This document shows positions 16,761 to 25,769 of a DNA stretch of 64,000 bases, piece by piece (position 1 is the first letter of the stretch; the number at the start of each line of letters is the position of its first letter). The stretch is from positions 310,001 to 374,000 of the forward strand of contig NZ_JANARS010000003.1 of NCBI RefSeq assembly GCF_024199985.1. Direction: 5' to 3'. The position numbers and the translations under genes are program-made. This stretch comes from Nocardioides pinisoli (lineage in GTDB: Bacteria; Actinomycetota; Actinomycetes; Propionibacteriales; Nocardioidaceae). Below the pieces are notes generated by a model. The model saw nothing but the letters and a program-made list of their open reading frames with translations, did not search any database and was not told the DNA's origin.

Positions 16761-17467
16761 TCGTCCACGGCCTCGGCGGCCCGCTCGTGCGGGATGGCCC
16801 GCGTCTCCACGATCTGGGTGGCCACGTCGCGCAGCTTGACGTTGGTCGTCGAGGAGAGCCGGCGCAGCAGCTCGAAGCTCTGGTGCTGGTCGATGCCGTA
16901 GCGCTCCATCGCGATGCCCTGCGCCATGCCGATGACGTGCCGGGAGCTGATCGCGGTCTGCAGCGTGCTGGCGCGGCGCGCCGACGACAGGGCCGTCGTG
17001 GCGTGGACGGCGTAGACCAAGGCGGTGTCGACGACGTCGCGGTCGGCGAAGGCACCGGTCCGTGAGCTGTAGAGGTTGAGCGCGCCCATCGGCTCGTCAC
17101 GGTCGTTGACCGCGACGGCGAGCAGCGACCCCACGCCCAGCTCGGAGGCGCGGGGGCCCCAGGAGGGGTAGCGCGCGTCCGAGCCCACGTCGCCGCTGCG
17201 CAGCCAGCCGCCGGTGTCGGCGATCTCGAGGCACGGCCCCTCGCCCAGGGCGTACTGCAGGGTGTCGGCCTCCTGCGCGAGGGGGTCGCTGCTGGCCAGC
17301 GTCCGGTGGCCCCGGGAGGTGCGGATCGTGAGGCTGACCTGGTCGGCCTCGGGGAGGAGGTCGCGCATCCGGGTGACGATCGCGCGCGAGGTCATGGCCT
17401 CGTCAGGCTCCTGCTGCAGCTCGGCTGCGAGTGCCGCGAACACGGCCAAGGAGTCATGGGATGACAA
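16757..17467 (-). CDS. GAF and ANTAR domain-containing regulator
   Basis: A 236-residue protein. The GAF domain covers about residues 10-165 (GEGPCLEIADTGGWLRSGDV; GSLLAVAVNDRDEPMGALNLY) and the ANTAR domain the end (VIGMAQGIAMERYGIDQHQ; LRRLSSTTNVKLRDVA). The architecture matches the proteins at 15996 and 27733. The start appears to be TTG 17467: AAGGA is spaced 5 nt from it and no ATG or GTG gives a full GAF domain. It shares a 163-bp divergent control region with the glycosyltransferase operon. Confidence 0.8.
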   Translation of the reverse strand: MSSHDSLAVFAALAAELQQEPDEAMTSRAIVTRMRDLLPEADQVSLTIRTSRGHRTLASSDPLAQEADTLQYALGEGPCLEIADTGGWLRSGDVGSDARYPSWGPRASELGVGSLLAVAVNDRDEPMGALNLYSSRTGAFADRDVVDTALVYAVHATTALSSARRASTLQTAISSRHVIGMAQGIAMERYGIDQHQSFELLRRLSSTTNVKLRDVATQIVETRAIPHERAAEAVDD

Positions 17468-17597
17468 TGGAATCCTTGAATGACTTGCGTCTGAGACCCG
17501 TGTTCTGGAGTCAGGACAGAATTTAACGTCCCCGCGGGCCGTCGCTCAACGCGACACCTCCTATGGGATGGAGTTCGTCACAGCGAGCGTCCCCCAC

Positions 17598-17622
17598 GCA
17601 TGACACCTTCGCGCGCGGGTAC
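17598..17622 (+). promoter_or_regulatory. SigB-type promoter of the glycosyltransferase operon
   Basis: GCAT (17598-17601), a 15-nt spacer, then GGGTAC (17617-17622), 8 nt before the GTG at 17631. It matches the GNNT-N14-16-GGGTAC/T consensus reported for Streptomyces SigB. There is no ribosome site, so the message is nearly leaderless. Confidence 0.6.
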
Positions 17623-17630
17623 TTCTGCGC

Positions 17631-18773
17631 GTGACCACCTCCGACATGACGACGGACGCGCCCGCGGCGCGCCCGGTGCCCCGTCCCCGGACCGGGCGCC
17701 TCGTCATCGCCTCGGTCCCCGCCAACCACGTCTACGTCCGCCACCTCGCGCCCGAGGACGGCTCGGGTCCCGTGCGCCTGCCCGACCCCGTCCCGGTCGG
17801 CGCGGCGACCACGCAGCAGTGGTGGCCCCCGGTCATGCTCGACGCCGCCTGGGTCGAGTCGCACGACTTCGACGTCTTCCACCTGCACTTCGGCTTCGAC
17901 GCCCGCAGCCCCGCCGACCTCGAGGAGCTCGTCGCCGCCCTGCGCCGGCGCGGCAAGCCGCTCGTGTTCACGGTGCACGACCTGCGCAACCCCCACCACC
18001 TCGACCGCGAGGCGCACGACCGGCACCTCGACGTCCTCGTGCCGGCCGCCGACGCCCTGGTCACGCTGACGCCGGGCGCCGCCGCCGAGATCCGCGACCG
18101 CTGGGGACGGGAGGCGGTCGTGGTGCCGCACCCCCACGTCGTACCCCTCGACGTGATGCGCAAGGCCGCGGCGATGCGCGAGGTGCTCGGCCGCGGACCG
18201 CGCGAGCGCGAGCTCCGCATCGGCCTGCACGTCAAGAGCCTGCGGGCCGGCATGCACCCGCACCCGCTGGTGCCGGTGCTCGTCGACGCCGTCCGCGACC
18301 TGCCCGGCGCCGTCCTGCAGGTCAACGGGCACCGCGACGTGCTGCTCCCCGACGGGGCGAGGTACGACGCCGGGCTCGCCGAGACGCTGCAGCACCACGC
18401 CGCCCGGGGCGAGCTCGACCTGCGCATCCACGACTTCCTCGACGACGACGGGCTGTGGGCCTACCTGGCCTCGCTCGACGTGTCGGTGCTGCCCTACCGC
18501 TTCGGCACCCACAGCGGCTGGCTCGAGGCCTGCCGCGACCTCGGGACCGCCGTGGTGGCCCCCTCCTGCGGCTACTTCGCCGACCAGGCCCCGGTGCTGA
18601 CCTACCAGCACGACGAGCAGCACCTCGACACCGACAGCCTGGTGGCGGCGGTGCGCGCGGCCCACGCCGGCCACGTCGCCGCCCCGCCGAGCGTGGACGA
18701 GCGGCGCCACCAGCGCGCGCAGGTCGCCGAGGCCCACGCCCGGGTCTACGAGTCGGTGGTGGGTCGACGGTGA
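17631..18773 (+). CDS. glycosyltransferase (GT-B fold, family 4-like)
   Basis: A 380-residue GT-B glycosyltransferase and first gene of a seven-gene operon. The N-terminal domain contains VFHLHFGFDARS and VFTVHDLRNPHHLD, the donor half has RIGLHVKSLRAGM and the C-terminal DVSVLPYRFGTHSGWLEACR, resembling the nucleotide-sugar pocket of GT4 enzymes. There is no signal peptide, so it acts in the cytoplasm or at the inner membrane face. The GTG start sits 8 nt after a SigB-type -10 box and overlaps nothing upstream. The acceptor is unknown; the operon context suggests a lipid or isoprenoid glycoside. Confidence 0.72.
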   Translation: MTTSDMTTDAPAARPVPRPRTGRLVIASVPANHVYVRHLAPEDGSGPVRLPDPVPVGAATTQQWWPPVMLDAAWVESHDFDVFHLHFGFDARSPADLEELVAALRRRGKPLVFTVHDLRNPHHLDREAHDRHLDVLVPAADALVTLTPGAAAEIRDRWGREAVVVPHPHVVPLDVMRKAAAMREVLGRGPRERELRIGLHVKSLRAGMHPHPLVPVLVDAVRDLPGAVLQVNGHRDVLLPDGARYDAGLAETLQHHAARGELDLRIHDFLDDDGLWAYLASLDVSVLPYRFGTHSGWLEACRDLGTAVVAPSCGYFADQAPVLTYQHDEQHLDTDSLVAAVRAAHAGHVAAPPSVDERRHQRAQVAEAHARVYESVVGRR

Positions 18774-19837
18774 GGATCTGCCTCATCGCCTCGAGCCGCT
18801 TCCCCATCCGAGAGCCCTTTGCCGGCGGCCTGGAGTCGATGACCTGGACGACCGCGCGCGGGCTGGCGGAGCGCGGGCACGACGTCACGCTGTTCGCCGG
18901 CCCGGGGTCGGACACCTCGCTCCCGGTGCGCCTGCTGCCGCTGTCGACGGTGGAGGTGAGCCCTGCGGCGATGGCCGACAAGTTCGCGCCCGGACCCGGC
19001 TGGCTGGCCGAGCACCACGCCTACCTCTCCCTGATGCTCTCGCTCGCGCGCACCGGCGCCGAGGAGTACGACGTGGTGCACAACAACAGCCTCCACCACC
19101 TGCCGATCGCCATGGCGCCTGCGGTCGACGTGCCCATGCTCACCACGCTGCACACCCCGCCGCTGCCGATGATCGAGTCGGCACTGGCACTGTGCTCGCG
19201 CCCGCCGCGCTTCGTCGCGGTGAGCGAGTGGACGGCGACCTCCTGGCGCCACGCGGTCGACAGCGACGTCGTGCTCAACGGGCTCGACCTCCGCGACTGG
19301 CCCGCAGGCCCGGGCGGCGGACCGGCCGTGTGGTCGGGCCGGATCGTGCCGGAGAAGGCGCCCCACCTCGCGGTCGAGGCCTGCCGGCTCGCGGGCGTGC
19401 CCCTCGTGCTGGCCGGTCCCGTGCAGGACCGGGACTACTTCGAGCGGGAGGTCGCGCCGCTGCTGGGCGCCGACGCCCGCTACGCCGGCCACCTCGCCCA
19501 GCGCGAGCTCTCGCAGCTGCTGCGGCAGGCGTCGGTGGCCGTGGTGACACCGATGTGGGACGAGCCCTACGGCCTCGTCGCCGCCGAGGCCATGGCCAGC
19601 GGCACCCCCGTCGCGACCTTCGCCCGCGGCGGCCTCAGCCAGGTCGTCTCGCCCCAGGGCGGCGTCCTCGCGGCGCCCGGCGACGCGGCTGCCCTGGCCC
19701 AGGCCGTCGTGGCCGCGGCCCGGCTCGACCGGGGCGGTGTCCGTGCCTACGCGGAGTCGACGTGCAGCGCGGACGCGATGGTCGAGGGCTACCTCGACCT
19801 CTACGACGAGCTGACCCGTCAGGAACACGCCGCGTGA
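18770..19837 (+). CDS. glycosyltransferase family 4 protein
   Basis: A 355-residue GT4 enzyme: N-terminal glycine-rich loop FAGGLESMTWTTARGL after RICLIASSRFP, the acceptor-domain motif EYDVVHNNSLHHLP, the hinge VWSGRIVPEKAPHLAVEA and the donor-site EX7E-like TPMWDEPYGLVAAEAMASG. These features are typical of retaining glycosyltransferases using a nucleotide sugar. The GTG start overlaps the previous stop by 4 bp (GTGA). It is the clearest family assignment among the four transferases of this operon. Confidence 0.82.
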   Translation: MRICLIASSRFPIREPFAGGLESMTWTTARGLAERGHDVTLFAGPGSDTSLPVRLLPLSTVEVSPAAMADKFAPGPGWLAEHHAYLSLMLSLARTGAEEYDVVHNNSLHHLPIAMAPAVDVPMLTTLHTPPLPMIESALALCSRPPRFVAVSEWTATSWRHAVDSDVVLNGLDLRDWPAGPGGGPAVWSGRIVPEKAPHLAVEACRLAGVPLVLAGPVQDRDYFEREVAPLLGADARYAGHLAQRELSQLLRQASVAVVTPMWDEPYGLVAAEAMASGTPVATFARGGLSQVVSPQGGVLAAPGDAAALAQAVVAAARLDRGGVRAYAESTCSADAMVEGYLDLYDELTRQEHAA

Positions 19838-20889
19838 GCCGCGACGCGACCGCGACCATCGGCTACTACGTCCACCACGTCGGCAGCGGCCACCGGCACC
19901 GCGCCCAGGTGCTGGCCGCCCGGCTGCGCCACGAGGGGATCGCGGTCGCCGGCCTGTCGTCACTGCCGCGGCCGGACGCCTGGGTCGGCGACTGGGTGCA
20001 GCTGCCGGCCGACGACGACGGCGACCCCCGCGACGTCAACGCCTACGGCCACCTCCACTGGGCTCCCCTGCTGCACGACGGCACCCGGTCACGTTCCGCG
20101 GCGCTCAGCGCCTGGCTGGACGCCGCCCGACCGGACCTGCTGGTCGTCGACGTCTCGGTCGAGGTGATCCTCCTCGCCCGCCTCCACGGCGTGCCCGCGG
20201 TCGGGGTCGTCCTGCCCGGGCGGCGTGACGACCGCGCCCACCTCCTCGGGCTCGGCGTCGCGGAGGCGCTCGTCGGGTTCTGGCCCCGCACGGCGCGCGA
20301 CATGACGCCCGGACTGCCCGCCGACCTCCGGGAGCGACTGGTGCCGGTGGGGGCGCTCTCCCGGCACCCCGTCCGACCCGTGCTGCGCAGCCGGTCGCAC
20401 GACCGCTCGCGCGGCCGCGAGCGCACCGTCGCCCTCATGCTCGGCTCGGGAGGCCACGACGTGAGCGCGGACGACGTACGCCTCGCGCGGGGCGCCACCC
20501 CCGACTGGCGGTGGCACGTCCTGGGCGCCGACCGCAGCACCTGGGTCGAGGACCCGTCGGCCGTGCTGGCGGGCGCCGACGTCGTCGTCACCCACGCCGG
20601 CCAGAACGCGCTCGCCGAGACCGCGGCCGCCCGCCGACCCGCCGTCGTGCTCCCCCAACGGCGGCCCCACGACGAGCAGCACACGACAGGCGAGGTGCTG
20701 GCCAGCGGCTGGCCGGCCGTGGTGCGGACCGCCTGGCCCGAGGCCGCGGAGTGGAGCGACGTGCTCGACCGGGCCGCCGCCCTCGACCCGCGACCGTGGG
20801 CGCAGTGGTGCGACGGCTGGGCCGCCGACCGCTTCGCCGAGGTCGTGCTCGCCACCCGCGACCGCCTGCGCGCGGGGACCGCCTCGTGA
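19834..20889 (+). CDS. glycosyltransferase, MurG/GT28-like
   Basis: A 351-residue GT-B protein. The N-terminus GYYVHHVGSGHRHRAQVLAA has the GSGHRxR loop found in GT28/MurG-like and diacylglycerol glucosyltransferase proteins. The donor half carries VALMLGSGG and ADVVVTHAGQNALAETAAA, the THxGxN signature of that group. The start (GTG 19834) overlaps the previous stop by 4 bp. Family members often glycosylate lipids, which fits the membrane-lipid hypothesis for this operon; the sugar and acceptor are not identifiable. Confidence 0.78.
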   Translation: MSRDATATIGYYVHHVGSGHRHRAQVLAARLRHEGIAVAGLSSLPRPDAWVGDWVQLPADDDGDPRDVNAYGHLHWAPLLHDGTRSRSAALSAWLDAARPDLLVVDVSVEVILLARLHGVPAVGVVLPGRRDDRAHLLGLGVAEALVGFWPRTARDMTPGLPADLRERLVPVGALSRHPVRPVLRSRSHDRSRGRERTVALMLGSGGHDVSADDVRLARGATPDWRWHVLGADRSTWVEDPSAVLAGADVVVTHAGQNALAETAAARRPAVVLPQRRPHDEQHTTGEVLASGWPAVVRTAWPEAAEWSDVLDRAAALDPRPWAQWCDGWAADRFAEVVLATRDRLRAGTAS

Positions 20890-21785
20890 CCCGCGTCGCC
20901 GTCGTCACGATCGCGCACGGCCGCCACGAGCACCTGGCCGCCCAGCACCGCTCGCTCGCCCGGGGCGGGCTCCGACCCGACACCTACCTCGCCGTCGCCA
21001 TGGACGACCCCGACATCGTCAAGGAGCAGGTCGACGGCCTCGTCCGCGACGTGGTCGCCATCGGCCGCGGGCCGCGCGGCGGGTTGCCGCTGGCCGCCGC
21101 ACGCAACCTGGGCGTGGAGTCCGCGCTCGACACCGGTGCCGACGTGGTCGTGCTCCTCGACGTCGACTGCCTGGCCGGGGCGGGGCTCGTGGCGTCCTAC
21201 GCCAACGTCGTCACGTCGCGCCCGCACCGCATCTGGTCGGGACCGGTGACCTACCTGCCTCCCCGCCCGTCCGAGGGCTACCCCGCTGACCCCGCCGGCC
21301 TCGCCGAGTGGGACGACCCGCACCCGGCGCGACCCCGCCCGGCCCCCGGCGAGCTGCTCGAGCTCGACGAGCCCGACCTCTTCTGGTCGCTCTCCTTCGC
21401 GGTGGGCCCGCGCACGTGGCACCGTCTCGGCGGCTTCTGCGAGGACTACGTCGGCTACGGCGGCGAGGACACCGACCTGGGGCGTACGGCGATCGCGCGG
21501 GGCATCGGCCTCGGCTGGGTCGGCGGCGCCCGGGCCTACCACCAGCACCACCCGGTCAGCAGCCCACCGGTCGAGCACCTCGACGACATCCTGCGCAACG
21601 GCCGCCTGTTCCACCAGCGGTGGGGCGAGTGGCCGATGACCGGGTGGCTGGAGGAGTTCGAGCGCCGGGGACTGGTGCGGCGCGAGGATGGGCACTGGGT
21701 GCGGGAGGACGACCCGGAGAACGACCCAGAACGACCCGAGAACCCCCGAGCGACATTCGCGAGCACAGTGAAGGAAACACCATGA
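20886..21785 (+). CDS. glycosyltransferase family 2 / galactosyltransferase-like protein
   Basis: A 299-residue GT-A fold protein. It begins with TRVAVVTIAHGRHEHL and has the metal-binding DVD in VVLLDVDCLAGAG, followed by the acceptor segment FAVGPRTWHRLGGFCEDY and YGGEDTDLGRTA, which match the C-terminal galactosyltransferase-type half of GT2/GT7 proteins. The tail after residue 270 is charged and rich in Asp, Glu and Pro. The start overlaps the previous stop (GTGA) and the stop overlaps the next start (ATGA), so translation is coupled on both sides. Confidence 0.8.
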   Translation: MTRVAVVTIAHGRHEHLAAQHRSLARGGLRPDTYLAVAMDDPDIVKEQVDGLVRDVVAIGRGPRGGLPLAAARNLGVESALDTGADVVVLLDVDCLAGAGLVASYANVVTSRPHRIWSGPVTYLPPRPSEGYPADPAGLAEWDDPHPARPRPAPGELLELDEPDLFWSLSFAVGPRTWHRLGGFCEDYVGYGGEDTDLGRTAIARGIGLGWVGGARAYHQHHPVSSPPVEHLDDILRNGRLFHQRWGEWPMTGWLEEFERRGLVRREDGHWVREDDPENDPERPENPRATFASTVKETP

Positions 21786-22219
21786 GCACCACGACCGGCA
21801 CCGTGTCCGCCACCCCCGAGCGCGTCTGGGAGGTGTTGTCCGACGGCTGGCTCTACCCGCTCTTCGTGGTGGGTGCGTCCCGGATGCGCGACGTCGACGA
21901 CACCTGGCCCGCCGTCGGCTCCAAGCTGCACCACAGCGTCGGCACCTGGCCGCTGCTGATCGACGACACCACCGAGGTCCTCGAGGTCGACGAGGGCAGC
22001 CGGCTGCTCCTCAAGGCCCGCGGCTGGCCCGCGGGAGAGGCGCACGTCGAGATCTCCCTGCGCCCCGACGGGGCCGCCACCCTGGTCACCATGAAGGAGG
22101 ACGCCACCGCGGGACCGGGCGTCCTGGTGCCCAAGCCCCTGCGCGACGCCCAGATCCACTGGCGCAACGTCGAGGCCCTGCGCCGGCTCGCGTTCGTCGT
22201 GGAGGGACGGACGACGTGA
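21782..22219 (+). CDS. SRPBCC family protein
   Basis: A 145-residue START/Bet v1-like (SRPBCC) protein. It starts with TTTGTVSATPERVWEVLSDG, where the first strand leads into the helix that closes the hydrophobic cavity, and ends with the long C-terminal helix RDAQIHWRNVEALRRLAF. Such folds bind or shuttle hydrophobic ligands. Placement between glycosyltransferases and a CrtI-like FAD enzyme, with 4-bp overlaps on both sides, suggests that it carries the lipophilic substrate of the pathway. The ligand is unknown. Confidence 0.75.
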   Translation: MSTTTGTVSATPERVWEVLSDGWLYPLFVVGASRMRDVDDTWPAVGSKLHHSVGTWPLLIDDTTEVLEVDEGSRLLLKARGWPAGEAHVEISLRPDGAATLVTMKEDATAGPGVLVPKPLRDAQIHWRNVEALRRLAFVVEGRTT

Positions 22220-23805
22220 GCGCAGGCTCGTCGACCGGCTGGGACGCCGTCGTCGTCGGGGCCGGTCCCAACGGCCTGGTCGCCGCCAACGTGCTCGCCG
22301 ACGCGGGATGGCGGGTCCTGGTGCTCGAGGCGCAGCCGACGCCCGGCGGAGCCGTGCGCAGCGACCGCGAGCTGCACCCCGACTTCGTCCACGACACGTT
22401 CAGCGCGTTCTACCCGCTCGCCGTCGCCTCGCGCGCGATCGCCGACCTCCGGTTGGAGGACCACGGGCTCACCTGGGAGCACGCACCGGCTGTGCTCGGT
22501 CACCCCTTCGGCGACGGCCAGTGGGCCGTCCTGCACCGCGACCGGCACGACACCGCCTCCGGCCTCGACGCGCTCCGGGCCGGCGACGGCGACGCCTGGC
22601 TCGAGCTGTGCGCCACGTGGGACCGCATCGGCCCGGCGCTGGTCGACGGGCTCACCTCGCCCTTCCCGCCCGTGCGCGCGGGCGCGCGGCTGCTGCCGGC
22701 GCTGGCCCGCTCCGGGGGCCTCGACACCGTACGGCGACTGGCGACCCCGGTCGCGTCCCTGGGTCGCGAGCTCTTCGCCGGTCCCGCCGCGCCGCTGCTG
22801 CTCAACGGCAACGCCGGCCACGCCGACTTCCCGCTCTCCTCCCCCGGGTCCGGCGTCTTCGGCGTGCTGATGACGATGCTCGGCCAGACGGTCGGCTTCC
22901 CCGTCCCCCGGGGCGGCGCCCAGCAGCTCACGGAATCGCTCGTCACCCGCTGCACCGGTCTCGGCGTGGAGCTGGTGACCGACGCCGAGGTGACCGGGGT
23001 CGACGTCCGCGACGGGCGCGTGGTCGGCGTACGCACCCGCGACGGGCAGTCGTGCGCCACCCGCGCGGTGCTCGCCGACGTGTCCGCCACCCACCTCTTC
23101 GGCCGGCTGGTCGCTGAGGAGCACCTGCCGCCGCGGCTGATGCGGGGCATGCGGGACTTCGAGCTCGACCCGGGCACCGTCAAGGTGGACTGGGCGCTCT
23201 CCGGTCCCGTGCCGTGGACCAACCGTCCCGAGCGCGCACCGGGCACCGTGCACGTCGCCGACTCCGTCGAGGAGATGACCGAGACGCTGGCCCAGGTCGC
23301 GTCGGGGGTCGTGCCGGACCGGCCGTTCCTGCTCACCGGCCAGATGACCACCAGCGACCCGACCCGGTCGCCGGCCGGCACCGAGTCGTTCTGGGCCTAC
23401 ACCCACGTGCCCCAGCCGGGGAAGACCCGCCGCGACGCCGCGGACGAGGTCACCGGCGAGTGGGGCCACGACGACGCCCAGCGCTTCGCCGACCGGATGC
23501 AGGCCCGCATCGAGGCCGTGGCGCCCGGCTTCGGCGACCTGGTCCTCGAGCGCCGGGTGCTCGGCCCGCACGAGCTCGAGGCCCGCAACGCCAACCTCGT
23601 CGGCGGCGCCGTCAACGGCGGCACCTCCCAGCTGCACCAGGAGCTGGTCTTCCGGCCCGTCCCCGCCATGCGCGGTCGGGCCGCGACCGGGGTGCCGGGC
23701 CTCTACCTCGCCTCCGCCTCCGCCCACCCCGGCGGCGGCGTCCACGGCGCGGCCGGCGCCAACGCCGCCCGCGCAGCCCTCTGGCACCAAAGGATCCGCC
23801 GATGA
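22216..23805 (+). CDS. phytoene desaturase/PYROXD2-like FAD-dependent oxidoreductase
   Basis: A 529-residue flavoprotein. The Rossmann motif VVVGAGPNGLVAANVLADAG, then LEAQPTPGGAVRS, and the C-terminal ASAHPGGGVHGAAGANAA place it with the CrtI/PYROXD2 superfamily, whose members desaturate, isomerise or saturate polyprenoid or retinoid chains. No phytoene synthase or other carotenoid gene is nearby, so the substrate is open. The GTG start overlaps the SRPBCC stop and the stop overlaps the methyltransferase start. It is the largest enzyme of the operon and the best clue that the pathway handles an unsaturated lipid. Confidence 0.8.
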   Translation: MSAGSSTGWDAVVVGAGPNGLVAANVLADAGWRVLVLEAQPTPGGAVRSDRELHPDFVHDTFSAFYPLAVASRAIADLRLEDHGLTWEHAPAVLGHPFGDGQWAVLHRDRHDTASGLDALRAGDGDAWLELCATWDRIGPALVDGLTSPFPPVRAGARLLPALARSGGLDTVRRLATPVASLGRELFAGPAAPLLLNGNAGHADFPLSSPGSGVFGVLMTMLGQTVGFPVPRGGAQQLTESLVTRCTGLGVELVTDAEVTGVDVRDGRVVGVRTRDGQSCATRAVLADVSATHLFGRLVAEEHLPPRLMRGMRDFELDPGTVKVDWALSGPVPWTNRPERAPGTVHVADSVEEMTETLAQVASGVVPDRPFLLTGQMTTSDPTRSPAGTESFWAYTHVPQPGKTRRDAADEVTGEWGHDDAQRFADRMQARIEAVAPGFGDLVLERRVLGPHELEARNANLVGGAVNGGTSQLHQELVFRPVPAMRGRAATGVPGLYLASASAHPGGGVHGAAGANAARAALWHQRIRR

Positions 23806-24419
23806 CCGACCAGCTGACCTTCGGGTCCCTCACGATCGCCTTCGACGACCGCGTGCTGCGCCCGCGCGAGTGGACGGCCGCGCAGTCGGACTGGGCCGCC
23901 GAGCTGATGGACACCGCGCCGGGTGGGACGGTCCTCGAGCTCTGCGCGGGCGCCGGCCACATCGGCCTGCTCGCGGTCGCGACCTCCGGGCGCCGTCTCC
24001 TCTGCGTCGACGCCAACCCGGTCGCCTGCGACTACGCCCGGGCCAACGCGCTGGCCGCCGGGGCCGCCGAGCGCGTCGAGGTCCGGGAGGGGCGGCTGCA
24101 GGACGCGCTCGCCCCCGGCGAGCTCTTCCCGGTGATCATCGCCGACCCGCCGTGGGTGCCGCGCGAGCAGACCAGCCGCTACCCCGAGGACCCGCTCACC
24201 GCCATCGACGGCGGCGACGACGGCCTCGACATCGCGCGCGCCTGCCTGGTCGTCATCGACGAGCACCTCGCCCCCGGCGGCTCAGCCGTGCTCCAGCTCG
24301 GCACCAGCGCCCAGGCCGACATCCTGCGAGCGGAGCCCTGCTTCGCCGAGGGCCGGCTCGTCATGGTCGAGGTGCGCCAGCAGGTGCGCGGGGTGCTCGT
24401 CCGGATCGTTCGCGCCTGA
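23802..24419 (+). CDS. class I SAM-dependent methyltransferase (HemK/RlmA-like)
   Basis: A 205-residue methyltransferase. Motif I is VLELCAGAGHIGLLAV, motif II LLCVDANPVACDYARANA, and motif IV IIADPPWVP, close to the (D/N)PPY motif of N-methyltransferases of the HemK/PrmC type. PPW instead of PPY and the small size leave both protein and small-molecule substrates possible. The ATG start overlaps the flavoprotein stop (ATGA). It is the last gene of the operon and is followed by a pair of 54-bp hairpin repeats. Confidence 0.75.
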   Translation: MTDQLTFGSLTIAFDDRVLRPREWTAAQSDWAAELMDTAPGGTVLELCAGAGHIGLLAVATSGRRLLCVDANPVACDYARANALAAGAAERVEVREGRLQDALAPGELFPVIIADPPWVPREQTSRYPEDPLTAIDGGDDGLDIARACLVVIDEHLAPGGSAVLQLGTSAQADILRAEPCFAEGRLVMVEVRQQVRGVLVRIVRA

Positions 24420-24443
24420 CGCCGTACGCCCTGGACGGGCGAC

Positions 24444-24497
24444 GGGCGGTGTCGCAGGGGCATTTCCGCGTGCCGGAATCCCCCTCAGGCACCGCTC
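24444..24497. repeat. 54-bp hairpin repeat, copy 1
   Basis: First copy of a 54-bp unit that matches the copy at 24527-24580 at 51 of 54 positions. Outer arms GCGGTG.../CACCGC and an inner AGGGGCATTTCCG.../CGGAATCCCCCT stem fold into one hairpin. It sits between two convergent operons. Confidence 0.75.
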
Positions 24498-24526
24498 ACC
24501 TGCGCGCCGACGGACGACACGCGCTC

Positions 24527-24580
24527 GGGCGGTGTGCCAGGGGCATTTCCGCGTGCCGGAATCCCCCTCACGCACCGCTC
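24527..24580. repeat. 54-bp hairpin repeat, copy 2
   Basis: Second copy in direct orientation, 29 bp after copy 1. The differences are a CG/GC swap at unit positions 10-11 and one G/C change near the end; the stem core is identical. It probably also terminates transcription from both sides. Confidence 0.75.
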
Positions 24581-24606
24581 CTCATGAGCTCGCCGGTCGT
24601 ACGACG

Positions 24607-24804
24607 TCAGCGCGGGATGACCTTGTGGGTGCCGTCGCACCAGGGCAGGCGGCTGGACTTCTCGCAGCGGCAGAGCGCCACCACGGGACGGTCGACCGTG
24701 TGGACGCGGCCCTCGAGGTCCTGCACCGACTCGGCGCCGCGGAGCAGCATCGGTCCGTGCGGGACCAGGACGACGTCGGGGTGGTCGAAGTCGCGGTCTT
24801 TCAC
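24607..24804 (-). CDS. CDGSH iron-sulfur domain protein
   Basis: A 65-residue protein whose C-terminal half is a CDGSH domain: Cys45, Cys47, Cys56 and His60 in CRCEKSSRLPWCDGTH are the 3Cys-1His ligands of a labile [2Fe-2S] cluster. Family members act as small redox or cluster-transfer proteins. It is translationally coupled to the upstream diiron-protein gene (GTGA overlap) with GGGAGGAG before the GTG. Together with that gene and the zinc alcohol dehydrogenase it forms a three-gene operon convergent with the glycosyltransferase operon. Confidence 0.88.
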   Translation of the reverse strand: MKDRDFDHPDVVLVPHGPMLLRGAESVQDLEGRVHTVDRPVVALCRCEKSSRLPWCDGTHKVIPR

Positions 24805-25769
24805 CGCTGCTCCTCCCAGGTCGCGAGCATCGCCGTGGCGAAGCGGGCCTCGACGTCGAGGCAGGTGAAGGCGCCGAAGAGGATCTCGGCGGCCTGGTCG
24901 GGCTCGTCCTCGGCGAGGGTGCCGCAGATGTCGCGGGCGGCGAGGTGCTCGTGGATCGCGTCGGCCTCGACGTGCTCGTCGTAGTAGGCCGACATCGGTC
25001 CGTCGAGCCCGAGCCGCTCGAGGCCCTGCACCATCTTGCGCGAGGGCAGTGAGCTGGTCATCTCGAACGCCGCGAGGTGTCCCATCGCCGCCCCGCGCAG
25101 CCGGCGGTGCAGGCCGAAGATGGAGCCGGCGTTGTTCATCTCGAGGTTCTCGGTGGTCGCGTCCTCGACGTAGGCGCCGTACTCCGCCCGCAGCCCGACG
25201 GCCTCGAGGCCGCGCGCGAACAGGTGGGAGTGGAGCCGGTTGGGGTCGCCGTCGCCGTACTCGTCGAACTGCAGCGCCATCAGCGCCGCCTTGGCCCGCA
25301 CCGGCAGGCGCGGGACGACGAAGGCCGACGGGTCGGACTCCTTGAGGTGGTAGACCGAGCGCTGTCGCAGCAGCTCCAGCACCTGGTCGCGGTCGGCGCG
25401 ACGGCGGACGTGGTCGGCCAGCGACGGTCCGTCGTCCGCGGCGACGAGGTCCTCGAGCGCGGTCGGTACGTCGGCCGCAGCGGGCGCGGCCGAGGAGGCC
25501 GGCGAGGTGGGCGAGGCCGACCACCGCGCTCGGAGCCGCTCCTCGAGCGCCTCCTCGAGGTCACGTCGTACGCCGAGGAGCTCGGGGTCCCACTCGGCGC
25601 GGTCGTCGGCGTCCTCGAAGCCGCGGAACGACAGCTCGTGCAGCGTCCAGAGCGAGATCGACTCGTCGTCCCACGAGTCGGCATCCGGAGCCGAGCCGGT
25701 AAGCCCCGGCTCGGCTAGCCGGGCGACGAGCCACTCGCTCAGCCCGCCGCGCGGCTTGGGCAGCCTCAC
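24801..25769 (-). CDS. iron-containing redox enzyme family (heme-oxygenase-like) protein
   Basis: A 322-residue protein of the heme-oxygenase-like diiron (HDO) type. The helical core starts after residue 135. Candidate metal ligands lie in LKESDPSAF, LQFDEYGDGDPNRLHSHLF and the C-terminal DEHVEADAIHEH, the spacing usual for these non-heme oxidases and oxygenases. Residues 1-130 form an acidic extension. GTG 25769 overlaps the dehydrogenase stop, and its own stop overlaps the CDGSH start. A substrate oxidised in this family is often a small amine or fatty acid; which one applies here is not evident. Confidence 0.75.
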   Translation of the reverse strand: MRLPKPRGGLSEWLVARLAEPGLTGSAPDADSWDDESISLWTLHELSFRGFEDADDRAEWDPELLGVRRDLEEALEERLRARWSASPTSPASSAAPAAADVPTALEDLVAADDGPSLADHVRRRADRDQVLELLRQRSVYHLKESDPSAFVVPRLPVRAKAALMALQFDEYGDGDPNRLHSHLFARGLEAVGLRAEYGAYVEDATTENLEMNNAGSIFGLHRRLRGAAMGHLAAFEMTSSLPSRKMVQGLERLGLDGPMSAYYDEHVEADAIHEHLAARDICGTLAEDEPDQAAEILFGAFTCLDVEARFATAMLATWEEQR

